DNA of 64,000 nt from Fulvimarina endophytica. GTDB lineage: Bacteria; Pseudomonadota; Alphaproteobacteria; Rhizobiales; Rhizobiaceae. The position numbers and the translations under genes were made by a program. The notes beneath the pieces are model-generated. The model was not told the origin of the DNA and ran no database searches. It worked only from the letters and a program-made list of their open reading frames with translations. Shown here in pieces: positions 1 to 11,472 of the stretch; the first letter of the stretch is position 1, and each line of letters opens with the position of its first letter. Location: positions 248,001-312,000 of the forward strand of contig NZ_QURL01000002.1 in NCBI RefSeq assembly GCF_003403015.1, read 5' to 3'.

Positions 1-2
1 GT

Positions 3-608
3 GAAACGCGTGATACCGGCCGGCCGCTCATCCGCATCGTCACCCAGCGCAGGTTCCTCACCGCTCTCGTCTGCGACGTCGGAAGCTTCGCCTTGATGAG
101 CTTCGTGATGACCGGCGCACCGCTCGCCATCGTCGGCTGCGGCTTCGATCAGGACGTCTCGGTGCTCGGCATCCAGTGGCACGTGCTCGCGATGTTCGGG
201 CCGAGCCTCGTCACCGGCCGCCTGATCGCGCGTTTCGGGGCCGAGAGGATCGTCGGAACCGGGCTGATCCTGACGGCCGCGAGCGCGCTCGTCTTCCTCG
301 GCGGGATCGAGATCTGGAATTTCTGGCTGGGCCTCGTTCTCCTCGGCCTTGGCTGGAATTTCGGCTTCATCGGCGCGACCGCGATGGTGGCGAGCGTCTA
401 CACGCCGCAGGAGCGGGCGAAGACGCAAGGATTCCACGACTTCGTGCTGTTCTCGCTGGTCGCCCTCGCATCCTTCCTGTCGGGGAAGGTCTATGTCGGA
501 GCCGGTTGGGACGTGATGAACTGGGTGGTCCTGCCCGTCGTCGCCGTCTGCCTCGCAGCGCTTCTCCTGGAAGCCGGGCCATGGGCGCGCTCGAAAACCG
601 CCATCTGA
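3..608 (+). CDS. MFS transporter, 5'-truncated by the window edge
   Basis: The reading frame is open from the first bases of the window, so the N-terminal half of this gene lies outside it. The visible roughly 200 residues hold about five to six hydrophobic segments separated by short basic loops. The signature RLIARFGAERIVG resembles the cytoplasmic loop (GxxxDRxGRR-like) at the start of an MFS half, and the helix pattern fits a C-terminal six-helix bundle. It ends with a short basic tail. The substrate cannot be inferred. It is on the opposite strand to the next gene, bamE, and converges with it. An in-frame ATG at 93 is internal to the protein, not the true start. Confidence 0.8.
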   Translation, partial: ETRDTGRPLIRIVTQRRFLTALVCDVGSFALMSFVMTGAPLAIVGCGFDQDVSVLGIQWHVLAMFGPSLVTGRLIARFGAERIVGTGLILTAASALVFLGGIEIWNFWLGLVLLGLGWNFGFIGATAMVASVYTPQERAKTQGFHDFVLFSLVALASFLSGKVYVGAGWDVMNWVVLPVVAVCLAALLLEAGPWARSKTAI

Positions 609-723
609 CGATCGCGGCATGAGGGGTGAGGGGCGGTGCTGCCGCAGCGCCCTCCTGATCGGCTCCGGCCCGATCGGTTCCGGCTCGTCCCGGGCCCCGG
701 TTGGGGCGCCGGGTCCCCGTCCG

Positions 724-1182
724 TCAGCGCGGGCCGCCGCTTACCGTGTCGCCGAGGATCTGGCTGAGGAAGGTCGCATCCTTGCCGCCGGTCGGCGTCG
801 TGCGGGAAATGAAGTCGAAGACCCGTCCGTCCTGCAGGCCGTAATTGGCGATGCGCGAGACGCGGTTCTCGTTGTTGAAGTAGACCGCGAGGACGCGCTG
901 GTCGGTCACGCGCGGGGTCAGGAAGGCGACGGGCCGCGAGCGCGTCTGGGAAATGTAGTAGTAGGTCTCCTCCGCATCGAAGGTCGCCTTGGTGGAGGGG
1001 GAGCCGAGGGCGAGTTCCACCTGTTCGCGGCTGGAGCCCGGCGGCACGAGCTGAAGCGTCTGCTCGTCCATGACGTAACCGGCGCTCAGCACCTCTCCGG
1101 TGGAGCAGCCGGCGGATGCGCCGAGAATGGCGGCAAGAGCTGCGACGGCGGCCGCACGGCGCGCCTTTGTGCTGGGGATCAC
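724..1182 (-). CDS. bamE: Outer membrane protein assembly factor BamE (SmpA/OmlA) lipoprotein
   Basis: 152 residues. The N-terminus is a lipoprotein signal: basic start, hydrophobic stretch, lipobox SAGC with lipidated Cys26. The following SmpA/OmlA domain shows the family patterns PPGSSREQVELALGSPS and a YYYISQTRSR segment, with the late VRVFDF-like strand in the form GRVFDFI. BamE is a small periplasm-facing lipoprotein of the BAM complex that inserts beta-barrel proteins into the outer membrane. It diverges from the downstream bc1 chaperone gene at 1368, the usual alphaproteobacterial arrangement. A shared promoter region lies in 1183-1367, but I see no clear -35/-10 pair. Confidence 0.9.
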   Translation of the reverse strand: MIPSTKARRAAAVAALAAILGASAGCSTGEVLSAGYVMDEQTLQLVPPGSSREQVELALGSPSTKATFDAEETYYYISQTRSRPVAFLTPRVTDQRVLAVYFNNENRVSRIANYGLQDGRVFDFISRTTPTGGKDATFLSQILGDTVSGGPR

Positions 1183-1367
1183 GTTTTTCTGTCTCCGTTC
1201 GAAGCGTCGGACCGAGGATCGAGGGCGTCACCCCTTCGTTGCGGCGGCCCCCGAAAGTCGGCCGCGCACATCGCAACGATCCGTAAATCAGACCTTCCCG
1301 CGTTGCAATCGTCGAAGCCCTATGGCACCGCCAGACACCATAGACGAGTTTTCGATCGGACGAACGC

Positions 1368-1907
1368 ATGTTCTCCCAATGGCGCGAGCGGCGGCGCCAC
1401 AACCGCCGCATCATCGACGAGCTCTACGCGGCGATCGTCGGGCGGGCCCGGCGCCCCGTCCTCTTCGAGGCGTGCGGCATTCCCGATACCGTGATGGGAA
1501 GGTTCGAGGCCCTGTCGCTCCAGATGTTCCTGTTCCTGCGGCGCTGCCGGGGCAGCGAGGCCCTGAAACCCGTCGCCCAGGACGTGGTCGACCGGTTCAT
1601 CGCCGACATGGACGACACCCTGCGCCAGATCGGCATCGGCGATCAGTCCGTGCCCAAGCGCATGCGCAAGCTTGCCGGCCAGTTCTACGAACGCGTCGAC
1701 GCCTACGACAAGGCGTTTGCGAGCGAGGATGCGCCTGCGGCCATCGCTCGCGCCTTTCCCGGCCGCGCCCTCCAGGCGGATGCGGACGCGGATGGTGAGG
1801 AGGCGCGGATGCTCGCCCGCGAGGCGATCGCCGAGGACGAGAGGCTCGCCGGCATCTCCCCGGACGCGATTCTCATAGGCCAACTCGAAAGGGAGACCCA
1901 GCCGTGA
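1368..1907 (+). CDS. Ubiquinol-cytochrome c chaperone family protein (CBP3/UQCC1-like)
   Basis: 179 residues. The pattern of an N-terminal helical pair followed by FEALSLQMFLFLRR, VAQDVVDRFIADMDDTLRQIG and MRKLAGQFYERVDAYD is that of the CBP3/UQCC1 family. That family assists maturation of cytochrome b in the bc1 complex. No signal peptide or membrane helix is visible, so it should be cytoplasmic. It starts the yceD-plsX-fabH-ihfA-merR gene string. Its stop overlaps the GTG start of the next gene by four bases, suggesting translational coupling. Ribosome-binding site upstream of the ATG is weak. Confidence 0.85.
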   Translation: MFSQWRERRRHNRRIIDELYAAIVGRARRPVLFEACGIPDTVMGRFEALSLQMFLFLRRCRGSEALKPVAQDVVDRFIADMDDTLRQIGIGDQSVPKRMRKLAGQFYERVDAYDKAFASEDAPAAIARAFPGRALQADADADGEEARMLAREAIAEDERLAGISPDAILIGQLERETQP

Positions 1908-2464
1908 GCGCTGAGCGTACCAACCCCCTCTTCGTCGCCGTGGCCCGGCTTCCGCAATCGGGCCAGCGTCTCGAATTCGACATGACGGAGGCCGAGCGAT
2001 CGCGGATCGCGCAGACCCTCGGTCTCGTCGAACTCCAGCATCTGTCAGGCACGCTCGATATCGAGCGGTGGCAGAAGAGCGGCGTGCGCGTATCCGGACC
2101 GATCGAGGCTCGCGCGATCCAGGAAAGCGTCGTCACGCTCGAACCGGTCGAGCGCGCCTATGCCATGGACTTCCGCATGACCTTCGTGCCGGACACCTCG
2201 AAGCTCGCGCGCATTCCCGCTCCCGAGGAGCAGGAACTCTTCGTCGATCCCGAAGGCGAGGACCCGCCCGAGACGTTTTCGGGCGAAGGCTTCGATCTCT
2301 CCCCCTATATCGAGGAGCAGCTGGCGCTCGAACTCGATCCGTTTCCGCGAAACGAGGGCGAGGCCTTCGAGGAGGTCGACACCGATCCCGAGCCGGAGGA
2401 GGGCAAGATCTCGCCCTTCGCCGGCCTTTCCGCCCTTAAGAAGCAACAGGGCGACGAGAACTGA
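1904..2464 (+). CDS. DUF177 / YceD family protein
   Basis: 186 residues from a GTG start that overlaps the preceding stop (GTGA). The N-terminal half carries the DUF177 pattern LPQSGQRLEFDMTEAER with VVTLEPVERAY, and the C-terminal part is acidic and low in complexity. YceD is linked to 23S rRNA metabolism in other bacteria and is almost always found upstream of rpmF or plsX. Here rpmF is absent and plsX follows after 93 bases, as is usual in Hyphomicrobiales. The cysteines typical of the gammaproteobacterial YceD segment are not visible, as is common for the alphaproteobacterial branch. The precise role is unknown. Confidence 0.85.
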   Translation: MSAERTNPLFVAVARLPQSGQRLEFDMTEAERSRIAQTLGLVELQHLSGTLDIERWQKSGVRVSGPIEARAIQESVVTLEPVERAYAMDFRMTFVPDTSKLARIPAPEEQELFVDPEGEDPPETFSGEGFDLSPYIEEQLALELDPFPRNEGEAFEEVDTDPEPEEGKISPFAGLSALKKQQGDEN

Positions 2465-2557
2465 CATGGCACCGGTTGCGGCATCGGGCAGGACGGTTAA
2501 TGTCGCGGCGGATCCTCCGCCAAGGAGCGATCGAACGGTTCGGAAGGCGAGTTTGCA

Positions 2558-3640
2558 TTGAGTGACGTGAAAACGACGACCATCGCGATCGATGCGATGG
2601 GCGGCGACTTCGGACCCGAGGTGACGCTTGCGGGAGCTGCCATCACCCTGGAGCGTCGTCCCGACACGCGGTTCGTCCTGTTCGGCGACGAGACGGCGAT
2701 CGAAAAGGTTCTGGACGGCCATCCCGCCTTGCGGAAGGCATCCGTCGTCCACCATTGCGAGATGTCCATCGCCATGGATGCCAAGCCCTCCCAGGCGCTT
2801 CGCCAGGGACGCCAGCGCTCCTCCATGTGGAAGGCGATCGAGGCGGTGAAGACGGGCGAGGCTCAGGTCTCCGTCTCGGCCGGCAATACCGGTGCCCTGA
2901 TGGCGATGGCCAAGTTCTGCCTGCGCACCATGGCCGAGATCGAGCGGCCGGCGATCGCCGCCATCTGGCCGACGCTTCGCGGCGAGAGCATCGTTCTCGA
3001 CGTGGGCGCGACGATTGGAGCCGACGCCCAGCAGCTCATCGATTTCTCCATGATGGGCGGCGCGATGGCCCGGGCCCTGTTCGGCCTAGAGCGCCCGACG
3101 GTCGGGCTCCTGAATATCGGCGTCGAGGAAGTGAAGGGGCAGGACGAGGTCCGCGAAGCGGGTCGCCTCCTGAAGGAGTCCAATCTCGAGCACATCCAGT
3201 ATCACGGCTTCGTCGAAGGCGACGATCTGGGCAAGGGCACCGTGGACGTGGTGGTGACGGAAGGCTTCACCGGCAATGTCGCCCTCAAGACCGCCGAGGG
3301 CACGGCCAAGCAGATCGGCGCCTACCTGCGCGAAGCCATGAGCCGCACGATTCTTGCAAAGCTCGGCTACATTCTCGCCAAGGGCGCCTTCGACAGGTTG
3401 AGGGACAAGATGGACCCGCGCAAGGTGAATGGCGGGGTCTTCCTCGGCCTCAACGGCATCGTCATCAAGAGCCATGGCGGCGCGGACGCCGAGGGCTTCG
3501 CCGCCGCCCTCGATCTCGCCCACGCGATGGCGCGCCACGAACTCATGGACAAGATCGCGGCGGATCTTCAGAGCTTCCACGATCGCATGGGCTCCGAGCC
3601 CACACGCCAGGAAGCAGAAAGCGGAAGCGCAAGCGCATGA
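2558..3640 (+). CDS. plsX: Phosphate acyltransferase PlsX
   Basis: 360 residues. PlsX makes acyl-phosphate from acyl-ACP for phospholipid synthesis. Visible family signatures are [12 protein letters not shown] at the N-terminus, SAGNTGALM in the middle, [15 protein letters not shown], and the late [19 protein letters not shown]. The start is a TTG preceded by GGAAGG about ten bases upstream, and no ATG fits the conserved N-terminus, which begins right at the TTG. The stop overlaps the fabH start by four bases (ATGA), so fatty acid initiation and phospholipid precursor synthesis are translationally coupled. Peripheral membrane or cytoplasmic enzyme. Confidence 0.95.
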   Translation: MSDVKTTTIAIDAMGGDFGPEVTLAGAAITLERRPDTRFVLFGDETAIEKVLDGHPALRKASVVHHCEMSIAMDAKPSQALRQGRQRSSMWKAIEAVKTGEAQVSVSAGNTGALMAMAKFCLRTMAEIERPAIAAIWPTLRGESIVLDVGATIGADAQQLIDFSMMGGAMARALFGLERPTVGLLNIGVEEVKGQDEVREAGRLLKESNLEHIQYHGFVEGDDLGKGTVDVVVTEGFTGNVALKTAEGTAKQIGAYLREAMSRTILAKLGYILAKGAFDRLRDKMDPRKVNGGVFLGLNGIVIKSHGGADAEGFAAALDLAHAMARHELMDKIAADLQSFHDRMGSEPTRQEAESGSASA

Positions 3641-4611
3641 ACGGATCCTATCGATCAGTGGTTCTCGGCACCGGATCGGCCCTGCCGGAACGGGTGATGA
3701 CCAATCGCGATTTCGAGGGCGTCGTCGAAACGTCCGACGAATGGATCAAGCAGCGCACCGGCATCGAGCAGCGCCACATCGCGGGGGAAGGCGAGACCAC
3801 GGTCTCGCTCGGGGCCGCGGCTGCCGAGAAGGCGCTCGAGGCGGCGGGGCTGACGGCGAGCGATATCGACCTCATCGTCCTTGCGACCGCCACGCCCGAC
3901 AACACCTTTCCGGCATCCGCCGTCCAGATCCAGAACCGCCTCGGCATCCATCACGGCTTCGCCTTCGATATCCATGCGGTCTGTTCGGGCTTCGTCTATG
4001 CGCTGACGACGGCCGATCTCTACCTCAAGGGCGGGCTCGCCAAGCGCGCGCTCGTGATCGGCGCCGAAACCTTCTCGCGCATCCTCGACTGGGAGGATCG
4101 CTCGACCTGCGTGCTCTTCGGCGACGGGGCGGGGGCGCTGGTTCTCGAAGCGCGCGACAGCGAGGGCGAGGAGCGCGGCGTTCTCGTCTCGCGGCTTCGC
4201 TCCGACGGCGCCCATAAGGAAAAGCTCTACGTGGACGGCGGACCGTCCTCCACCGGCACGGTCGGGCACCTGCGCATGGAGGGCCGCGAGGTCTTCCGCC
4301 ATGCGGTGGGTATGATTACCGACGTGATCGAGGATTCGTTCGAGCGCTCCGGCCTTTCCGCCGACGAGATCGACTGGTTCGTGCCCCATCAGGCCAATCG
4401 GCGCATCATCGACGCCTCGGCCAAGAAACTCGGCATCTCACCGGACAAGGTGGTGATCACCGTCGATCGCCACGGCAACACCTCGGCGGCCTCGATCCCG
4501 CTCGCCCTCGACATCGCCGTCAGGGACGGGCGTATCCAGAAGGGTCAGCTCGTTCTTCTCGAAGCGATGGGCGGTGGATTCACCTGGGGCGCTTGTCTTG
4601 TGAGATGGTAG
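3637..4611 (+). CDS. fabH: Beta-ketoacyl-ACP synthase III FabH
   Basis: 324 residues. FabH condenses acetyl-CoA with malonyl-ACP to begin fatty acid synthesis. The catalytic triad is intact: Cys116 in [10 protein letters not shown], His251 in [10 protein letters not shown] and Asn281 in [11 protein letters not shown]. The N-terminal strand with [13 protein letters not shown] and the [10 protein letters not shown] motif are also typical. Start chosen at the ATG overlapping the plsX stop, because the longer open frame upstream is only a shadow of plsX. Followed by ihfA after about 100 bases. Cytoplasmic. Confidence 0.96.
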   Translation: MNGSYRSVVLGTGSALPERVMTNRDFEGVVETSDEWIKQRTGIEQRHIAGEGETTVSLGAAAAEKALEAAGLTASDIDLIVLATATPDNTFPASAVQIQNRLGIHHGFAFDIHAVCSGFVYALTTADLYLKGGLAKRALVIGAETFSRILDWEDRSTCVLFGDGAGALVLEARDSEGEERGVLVSRLRSDGAHKEKLYVDGGPSSTGTVGHLRMEGREVFRHAVGMITDVIEDSFERSGLSADEIDWFVPHQANRRIIDASAKKLGISPDKVVITVDRHGNTSAASIPLALDIAVRDGRIQKGQLVLLEAMGGGFTWGACLVRW

Positions 4612-4712
4612 TCGGCTAGGCTCTCACGACATAGTGATGCCATGACGCAAACCCCTGTCGAGAGGACGCCCCGGCCAGCGCGAGCGCGAGGCGGAAGAGC
4701 ACGGAGAAAGCT

Positions 4713-5075
4713 GTGAGCAACAAGACTTTGACACGTGCGGATCTCTCGGAGACCGTCTTCCGGAAACTCGGTCTGTCGCGCACCGAATCCTCGGCCCTCG
4801 TGGACATGGTCCTCGAGGAGATGTGCAACACCATCGCCAGCGGACAGTCGGTGAAGATCTCCTCCTTCGGCTCCTTCCTCGTGCGCGACAAGGACGAACG
4901 GGTCGGGCGCAATCCGAAGACCGGCGTCGAGGTGCCGATCTCGCCGCGCAAGGTGACAGTCTTCAAGCCATCGAACGTGTTGAAGGAGCGGGTGCTCGAA
5001 GCCCATGAGAGCAAGCGGGGCGCCGACACCGACGAGGCGTTCACGGCCGAACAAGAGATGCGCGCGGCCGAATAG
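4713..5075 (+). CDS. ihfA: Integration host factor subunit alpha
   Basis: 120 residues from a GTG start with GGAGAAAG just upstream. It is a HU/IHF family DNA-bending protein. The arm region [16 protein letters not shown] is the family signature, with the DNA-intercalating Pro within RNPKTG. The early [12 protein letters not shown] helix is typical of IhfA rather than HU. The protein is about 20 residues longer than the usual 100 because of an acidic C-terminal tail ([14 protein letters not shown]). It acts as a heterodimer with IhfB, which is not in this window. A merR family gene follows after 20 bases, a conserved pair. Confidence 0.93.
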   Translation: MSNKTLTRADLSETVFRKLGLSRTESSALVDMVLEEMCNTIASGQSVKISSFGSFLVRDKDERVGRNPKTGVEVPISPRKVTVFKPSNVLKERVLEAHESKRGADTDEAFTAEQEMRAAE

Positions 5076-5095
5076 GCGCCGAGCGGGGACCTGTC

Positions 5096-5677
5096 ATGAA
5101 CGAGAAGTCGCCCGAGGCCTTCAAGTCGATCGGTGAGGTGGCGACGGAACTCGCGATCCCGCAGCATGTGCTGCGATTCTGGGAGACGCGTTTTCCGCAG
5201 GTCAAGCCGCTCAAACGCGGGGGCAATCGCCGCTATTATCGGCCCGAGGACGTCGCGCTTCTGCACGGCATCCGCTTTCTTCTCTACGCCAAGGGCTTCA
5301 CCATCAAGGGCGTGCAGCGGCTTTTGCGCGAGCAGGGCGTCCGCTTCGTCGCGGCCACCGCCTCGGGCGATCTGAGCCCGGAACCGGTGCCCGATCCCGA
5401 AGCCGGCCAGGAGGCGGAACACGCGCCGGTGGCATCGGTTTACGAGCCCGAACTGCCCGACGACCTTGCGCTTACCGCACCGCCGACGATGGCGCGGGAC
5501 ATGCCGCCCGAAGCTGCGGAAGCGAAGCGGCGGCCGGGACTTGGCTCCATCCTCAAGCGCCGGAGCGACCCGGGCGAGACGGCGCCCAACGGGCTCAGCC
5601 GGTCCCAGACCGAGCGCCTGCAGGCGGTCATCCTCGATCTCCTCGAATGCAAGAGGATCCTCGATCAGGTTCGATAG
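5096..5677 (+). CDS. MerR family transcriptional regulator
   Basis: 193 residues. The N-terminal 75 residues form a MerR-type winged helix-turn-helix: [20 protein letters not shown], then the wing with [13 protein letters not shown] and a following helix with [11 protein letters not shown]. The central part is Pro/Glu rich and looks disordered. The final residues ([16 protein letters not shown]) form a short helix. There are no metal-binding cysteines in the effector part, so it is not a metal-responsive MerR. It belongs to the orphan MerR regulator found next to ihfA in many alphaproteobacteria. Its target is unknown. Confidence 0.88.
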   Translation: MNEKSPEAFKSIGEVATELAIPQHVLRFWETRFPQVKPLKRGGNRRYYRPEDVALLHGIRFLLYAKGFTIKGVQRLLREQGVRFVAATASGDLSPEPVPDPEAGQEAEHAPVASVYEPELPDDLALTAPPTMARDMPPEAAEAKRRPGLGSILKRRSDPGETAPNGLSRSQTERLQAVILDLLECKRILDQVR

Positions 5678-5786
5678 GACGCCTGTCACTGGTCGATCTC
5701 GACGCGCGCTGCCTTGCTTGTTATGGCTGAAGCCGATGCCTCGAACGGCCGCCGCGACAGGTATCGTCGCTTCCGCGAGGCACCAT

Positions 5787-5870
5787 GCGGGCGTGATGGA
5801 ATGGTAGACATACCGGACTTAAAATCCGGAGGCGCAAGCCGTGCGGGTTCGAGTCCCGCCGCCCGTACCA
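5787..5870 (+). tRNA. tRNA-Leu (anticodon TAA)
   Basis: 84 nt including an encoded CCA. The acceptor arms GCGGGCG and CGCCCGT pair with one terminal G-U. The anticodon stem CCGGA/TCCGG holds a 7-base loop with TAA at 5820-5822. A long variable arm (AGGCGCAAGCC region) is class II, as expected for Leu. The T arm reads GCGGG-TTCGAGT-CCCGC. Confidence 0.95.
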
Positions 5871-5941
5871 CGCCGGCATTCTAGCTTCTCCCGATTCTCA
5901 CCTTTTCTTCCTGCCGGGGCAGGGACGAGTGAAGCCTGCGG

Positions 5942-6688
5942 TCAGACGGTCTGCCCGCACGCTCTCCTGAAGCGCCGCACCGTTTCCGCCATTCCGTATT
6001 CGAGCGCATCGGCGGTCAGCCCGTGTCCGATCGAGACCTCGGCTAGGTCGGGGAAGCGGGTGATGAGCGGAGGGAGGTTGGCGACGGTCAGGTCGTGACC
6101 GGCATTGACGCCGAGACCGAGGCTTCGCGCGCGCTCGGCGGTGGCGCCCAGCTTCTCGATCTCGCGGCGTGCCGCCTCCTCGTCGTCGAAGGTCGCGCCA
6201 TAGGGGCCGGTATAGAGTTCCACCCGGTCGCATCCCGTTTCGGCCGCAAACTCCATCTGCTCCGGATCGGGATCGGCGAAGATGGAAACCCGCGCGCCAT
6301 GACCCTTCAGGCGCTCGACGATGGGTTTCAGGCGGTCCTTCTCGGCCCGGAAATCGAAGCCGTGATCGGAGGTCGGCTGGCTCGGATCGTCCGGCACGAG
6401 CGTCACCTGTTCCGGCGCGACGCTCTCCACCAGATCGAGGAATTCGTCCGACGGATAGCCCTCGATATTGAACTCCGAGAGCGGAAATTCGTCGTCGATC
6501 AGCTGCCTCAAGGCCGGGAGATCGGAAAAGCGGATATGGCGCTGGTCGGGTCGCGGATGGACCGTGAGACCGTGCGCGCCCGCATCGAGCGCGATCCGGC
6601 CGAGTGCCGTCACGCTTGGCCAGGGCAGGTCGCGCCGGTTGCGCAGCATGGCGACCGCGTTGAGGTTCACCGAAAGTTCTGTGGGCAT
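5942..6688 (-). CDS. pdxJ: Pyridoxine 5'-phosphate synthase PdxJ
   Basis: 248 residues. PdxJ condenses 1-deoxyxylulose 5-phosphate with 3-amino-2-oxopropyl phosphate to make pyridoxine 5'-phosphate in the DXP-dependent vitamin B6 route. The N-terminus [15 protein letters not shown], the [13 protein letters not shown] block and the late [14 protein letters not shown] and [14 protein letters not shown] blocks are the family's phosphate- and substrate-binding segments. The start is the ATG right before LSVNLN. A longer open frame upstream is antisense to the neighbouring gene and has no support. It diverges from the repeat protein at 6839. Confidence 0.95.
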   Translation of the reverse strand: MPTELSVNLNAVAMLRNRRDLPWPSVTALGRIALDAGAHGLTVHPRPDQRHIRFSDLPALRQLIDDEFPLSEFNIEGYPSDEFLDLVESVAPEQVTLVPDDPSQPTSDHGFDFRAEKDRLKPIVERLKGHGARVSIFADPDPEQMEFAAETGCDRVELYTGPYGATFDDEEAARREIEKLGATAERARSLGLGVNAGHDLTVANLPPLITRFPDLAEVSIGHGLTADALEYGMAETVRRFRRACGQTV

Positions 6689-6838
6689 TCTCGTCTCCGA
6701 CGTCCGGTTCCTGGGGTGCCGTTCGAATTGGTGCCACGCAAACTGGCGCAACGCCACGTTTTTGAAAGTGCGCTTGTTGACTTGGCTCCGGGCGACGGCA
6801 ACTCTGTGCCGGGAAAGCGGTTCTGGAGGAGGTGCGCC

Positions 6839-8728
<1,890 letters not shown>

Positions 8729-8752
8729 TCGAGATCATTCGCTCACTCGACG

Positions 8753-8783
8753 AAGGCGCGGGCCCGCCTGGCCCGCGCCTTTT
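8753..8783 (+). terminator. Rho-independent terminator after the repeat protein gene
   Basis: A perfect 12-bp stem (AAGGCGCGGGCC with GGCCCGCGCCTT) around a 5-base loop, followed by T residues. It starts 24 bases after the stop codon at 8728. Confidence 0.85.
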
Positions 8784-8831
8784 CTGTTCGGACGACACCG
8801 TCCTCCCCTCAATTTTTAGGGCAGCGGGCCG

Positions 8832-9236
8832 ATGACGGATTACATCGCGTTCTATGGAACGCTCATGGAGCGCGCTCGCGCCTCGCAGGCGCCCTCACGC
8901 GCCGGACTGACACGGTTTCTGCAGCCCTGCCGCCTCGCGGGCGTCCTGCGCGATCACGGCGCCTATCCGGGCTTCTATCCGGCCGATGCCGACCGGACGG
9001 GAACCGGCCCGACCGTCGAGGCCGAGCTGCACGAGATCCTTCTCGCCGACGCTTTCGCGGTCTTCGATCGCTGGGAGGAATACGACGCCGCCGACGAGGC
9101 GTCCTCGCTCTATATCCGACGCAAGATGCGGCTGATCGAGCCCGACCTGCAGGCCTGGGTCTACATCTCACAGGTATCGGAGGACGACCCCGTGGTGCCG
9201 GGAGGCGATTGGGCGGTCTACGAGGGACGCATTTGA
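8832..9236 (+). CDS. Gamma-glutamylcyclotransferase-like (GGCT/AIG2) family protein
   Basis: 134 residues. The N-terminal IAFYGTLM matches the YGTL/YGSL substrate-binding loop of the GGCT/AIG2 fold. A conserved acidic residue is expected in the central strand, and ILLADAFAVFDRWEEYD fits the region that ends in the family's D-x-x-E segment. The family includes gamma-glutamylcyclotransferases and gamma-glutamylamine cyclotransferases, but the exact substrate cannot be told. It lies after a strong terminator, so it is probably transcribed separately, and it converges with the lipoprotein gene downstream. Confidence 0.8.
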   Translation: MTDYIAFYGTLMERARASQAPSRAGLTRFLQPCRLAGVLRDHGAYPGFYPADADRTGTGPTVEAELHEILLADAFAVFDRWEEYDAADEASSLYIRRKMRLIEPDLQAWVYISQVSEDDPVVPGGDWAVYEGRI

Positions 9237-9255
9237 CGCTGCGCGTTCAGCGTCA
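9234..9255. terminator. Perfect hairpin at the convergent gene ends
   Basis: TGACGCTG and CAGCGTCA form an 8-bp perfect inverted repeat around a 6-base loop. The TGA stop of the plus-strand gene and the stop of the minus-strand gene each sit in one arm. There is no T tract, so a terminator role is an inference from position. Confidence 0.45.
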
Positions 9256-9663
9256 GACGACGCAGTCGTCGCTTCCCGACTGCCAGCGCAGGACGTCGGC
9301 GCGGGCGCGCTGGCCGATCTCCTCGGACAGGAGCGGCCCGTAGATCGAGACATCGGCGCTTCCCGATTGGCCCTCGACGACGAGAAGCGGGCGGGCTTCG
9401 GGCTGTCCGGCCGGGGTCAGGAGAAAGCGGGGCTTGCCGGAGAACGAGGCGAGTTCGGGCGCAAGGCCATAGCCGTCGAAGGCCGGATCGCCCGACTTGA
9501 ACCAGCAGCGATCCGCATTCAGCGTCAGCCGCTCCATGAGGTCGAGACCGGCCTGGGAGGGCGAAGTGGAGGGTTCCGGCTCGGGCGCGCTCGCACAGGC
9601 CGACAGGATCGTCAGAAGAGCGAAAACAGCGCCCGTCGCCGGCCTGGTGTGCGCGAACCTCAC
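9253..9663 (-). CDS. Small predicted lipoprotein, translationally coupled to purQ
   Basis: 136 residues from a GTG start overlapping the purQ stop (GTGA). The N-terminus has a basic start, a hydrophobic core and lipobox LSAC with Cys23, so lipidation is likely. The mature part begins with a Pro/Ser linker and then a compact domain with two Cys (CWF near residue 50 and the final C-V-V). No known family is recognised. The coupling to purQ is positional only and does not suggest a role in purine synthesis. purL, often near purQ in related genomes, is not adjacent here. Confidence 0.75.
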   Translation of the reverse strand: MRFAHTRPATGAVFALLTILSACASAPEPEPSTSPSQAGLDLMERLTLNADRCWFKSGDPAFDGYGLAPELASFSGKPRFLLTPAGQPEARPLLVVEGQSGSADVSIYGPLLSEEIGQRARADVLRWQSGSDDCVV

Positions 9664-10340
9664 GCGGCGATCCTGCCCGCCATGCCGAGCGCGCTCTCGA
9701 AGATCGCGCGTCCGTCCGTGCCGCCATGCTCCGGCTCGATCAGGTTTTCGGGGTGGGGCATCATGCCGAGCACGTTGCCGGCCGCATTGACGATGCCGGC
9801 GATGTCGTTGATCGCGCCGTTCGGATTGGTCGCCTCGGCATAGCGGAAGACGATCTGGTCGCCGTCGATGAGTTGCTGCAGCGTCGTCTCGTCCGCGAAA
9901 TAATTGCCGTCGTGATGGGCGACCGGGCACCGGATCACCTGTCCGTTCGCATAGCCGGAGGAGAAGCGCGTGCGGGCGTTCACGACTTCCAGCTTCACCT
10001 CGCGGCACACGAAGCGCAGCGTCGTGTTGCGCATCAGCGCGCCCGGCAGGAGGCCCGCCTCGCAGAGGATCTGGAAGCCGTTGCAGACGCCGAGAACCGG
10101 TACGCCCTTCGCCGCGGCCTCGGCGACCGCGCGCATCACGGGCGAGCGGGCGGCGATCGCGCCGGCGCGCAGATAGTCCCCGAAGGAGAAGCCGCCCGGA
10201 ATGACCACGAGATCGGATTTCGGCAGGGCGGTCTCGGTCTGCCAGACGGTCGCGGGCGCCTTGCCGGTGATCGTCTTCAGTGCCGCGATCATGTCGCGAT
10301 CGCGGTTGAGGCCGGGGAGGAGGACGACGGTGGTGTTCAT
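9660..10340 (-). CDS. purQ: Phosphoribosylformylglycinamidine synthase subunit PurQ
   Basis: 226 residues. PurQ is the glutaminase subunit that supplies ammonia to PurL for FGAM formation in purine synthesis. It is a class I glutamine amidotransferase: nucleophile Cys86 in [11 protein letters not shown], and the His-x-Glu pair in MMPHPENL near residue 195. The oxyanion segment [14 protein letters not shown] is also present. PurS lies 54 bases upstream and purC beyond it, so the three are probably one transcript. The catalytic partner PurL is not in this window. Confidence 0.96.
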   Translation of the reverse strand: MNTTVVLLPGLNRDRDMIAALKTITGKAPATVWQTETALPKSDLVVIPGGFSFGDYLRAGAIAARSPVMRAVAEAAAKGVPVLGVCNGFQILCEAGLLPGALMRNTTLRFVCREVKLEVVNARTRFSSGYANGQVIRCPVAHHDGNYFADETTLQQLIDGDQIVFRYAEATNPNGAINDIAGIVNAAGNVLGMMPHPENLIEPEHGGTDGRAIFESALGMAGRIAA

Positions 10341-10394
10341 GGGACCGGACCAGATGCGGCTGGAGGCTCGCTCAACGAGCGGCCTCCGCCCGTT

Positions 10395-10637
10395 TCATTC
10401 CACGGTGATCGAATAGTTCTCGATCACCGTATTGGCGAGAAGCTTGTCGCACATGTCGGCAAGGCGCCTTTCGGCCTCGGCCGGGTCCTCGCCGGCGAGT
10501 TCGATGTCGAACACCTTGCCCTGACGAACCTCTCCCACGCCCTCGAAGCCCAGATGGCCGAGGGCGCCCTGGATCGCCTTGCCCTGGGGGTCGAGAACAC
10601 CGTTCTTCAGGGTGACGACGATACGCGCCTTGGTCAC
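10395..10637 (-). CDS. purS: Phosphoribosylformylglycinamidine synthase subunit PurS
   Basis: 80 residues, the full usual length. PurS is the small subunit that links PurQ and PurL in the three-part FGAM synthetase. The family core VTLKNGVLDPQGKAIQGALGHLG and the late ADMCDKLLANTVIENY segment are both visible. It sits between purC and purQ on the same strand. Confidence 0.95.
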   Translation of the reverse strand: MTKARIVVTLKNGVLDPQGKAIQGALGHLGFEGVGEVRQGKVFDIELAGEDPAEAERRLADMCDKLLANTVIENYSITVE

Positions 10638-10707
10638 TGGATCTGCCTGTCTTTCGAGTGGATGAGTTTCAAAGCCGGTGCCGGCCGCTTGACGGGAGCG
10701 ATCCGCC

Positions 10708-11472
10708 TCACTTCACCAACACCGGCCCGGAGGGGCGGGGCGGCTCGTTTTCGTTCATGATGCCGAGCCGGCGGGCGACCTCCTGATAGGCCTCCACCAG
10801 CCCGCCCATGTCGCGGCGGAACCGATCCTTGTCCATCTTTTCCTGGGTGTTGATGTCCCACAGGCGGCATGAGTCCGGCGAGATCTCGTCGGCGACGACG
10901 ATGCGCATCATGTCGCCCTCGAACAGGCGGCCCGTCTCGATCTTGAAATCGATCAGCTGGATGCCGACGCCGAGGAAGAGGCCGGACAGGAAGTCGTTGA
11001 CCCGGATGGCGAGAGCCATGATGTCGTCGATTTCCTGGGGCGATGCCCAGCCGAAGGCCGTGATGTGCTCTTCGGAGACCATCGGATCGTCGAGCTGGTC
11101 GGCCTTGTAGTAGAATTCGATGATCGAGCGCGGCAACACCGTGCCTTCCTCGATGCCGAGGCGCTTGGCGAGCGATCCGGCCGCGATGTTGCGCACCACC
11201 ACTTCCAGCGGGATGATCTCGACTTCCTTGATCAGCTGCTCGCGCATGTTGAGCCGCTTAATGAAGTGCGTCGGGATTCCCATCTTGTTCAGATGGCCGA
11301 AGATGTATTCGGAAATCCTGTTGTTGAGGACGCCCTTGCCGTCGACGATCTCATGCTTCTTCTTGTTGAAGGCGGTGGCGTCGTCCTTGAAGAACTGGAC
11401 GAGCGTGCCGGGTTCGGGGCCCTCGTAGAGGATCTTGCCCTTGCCTTCGTAGATGCGGCGGCGACGTGTCAT
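10708..11472 (-). CDS. purC: SAICAR synthase PurC
   Basis: 254 residues. PurC ligates aspartate to CAIR in an ATP-dependent step of purine synthesis. Typical patterns are [15 protein letters not shown] at the N-terminus, [13 protein letters not shown], and the ligand segment [20 protein letters not shown]. The late [12 protein letters not shown] motif is the catalytic signature. The chain continues to a Pro-rich tail. It is the first gene of the purC-purS-purQ string, transcribed away from the zeta subunit gene. Confidence 0.96.
   Translation of the reverse strand: MTRRRRIYEGKGKILYEGPEPGTLVQFFKDDATAFNKKKHEIVDGKGVLNNRISEYIFGHLNKMGIPTHFIKRLNMREQLIKEVEIIPLEVVVRNIAAGSLAKRLGIEEGTVLPRSIIEFYYKADQLDDPMVSEEHITAFGWASPQEIDDIMALAIRVNDFLSGLFLGVGIQLIDFKIETGRLFEGDMMRIVVADEISPDSCRLWDINTQEKMDKDRFRRDMGGLVEAYQEVARRLGIMNENEPPRPSGPVLVK

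Noticed and set aside
3..608. The MFS gene as a pseudogene
   Set aside because: It is simply cut by the window edge. The frame is open from the first bases.
6095..6838. A long open frame running from pdxJ's antisense into the repeat protein
   Set aside because: It is antisense to pdxJ, which is a well-supported gene. The repeat protein has its own ATG and ribosome-binding site at 6839.
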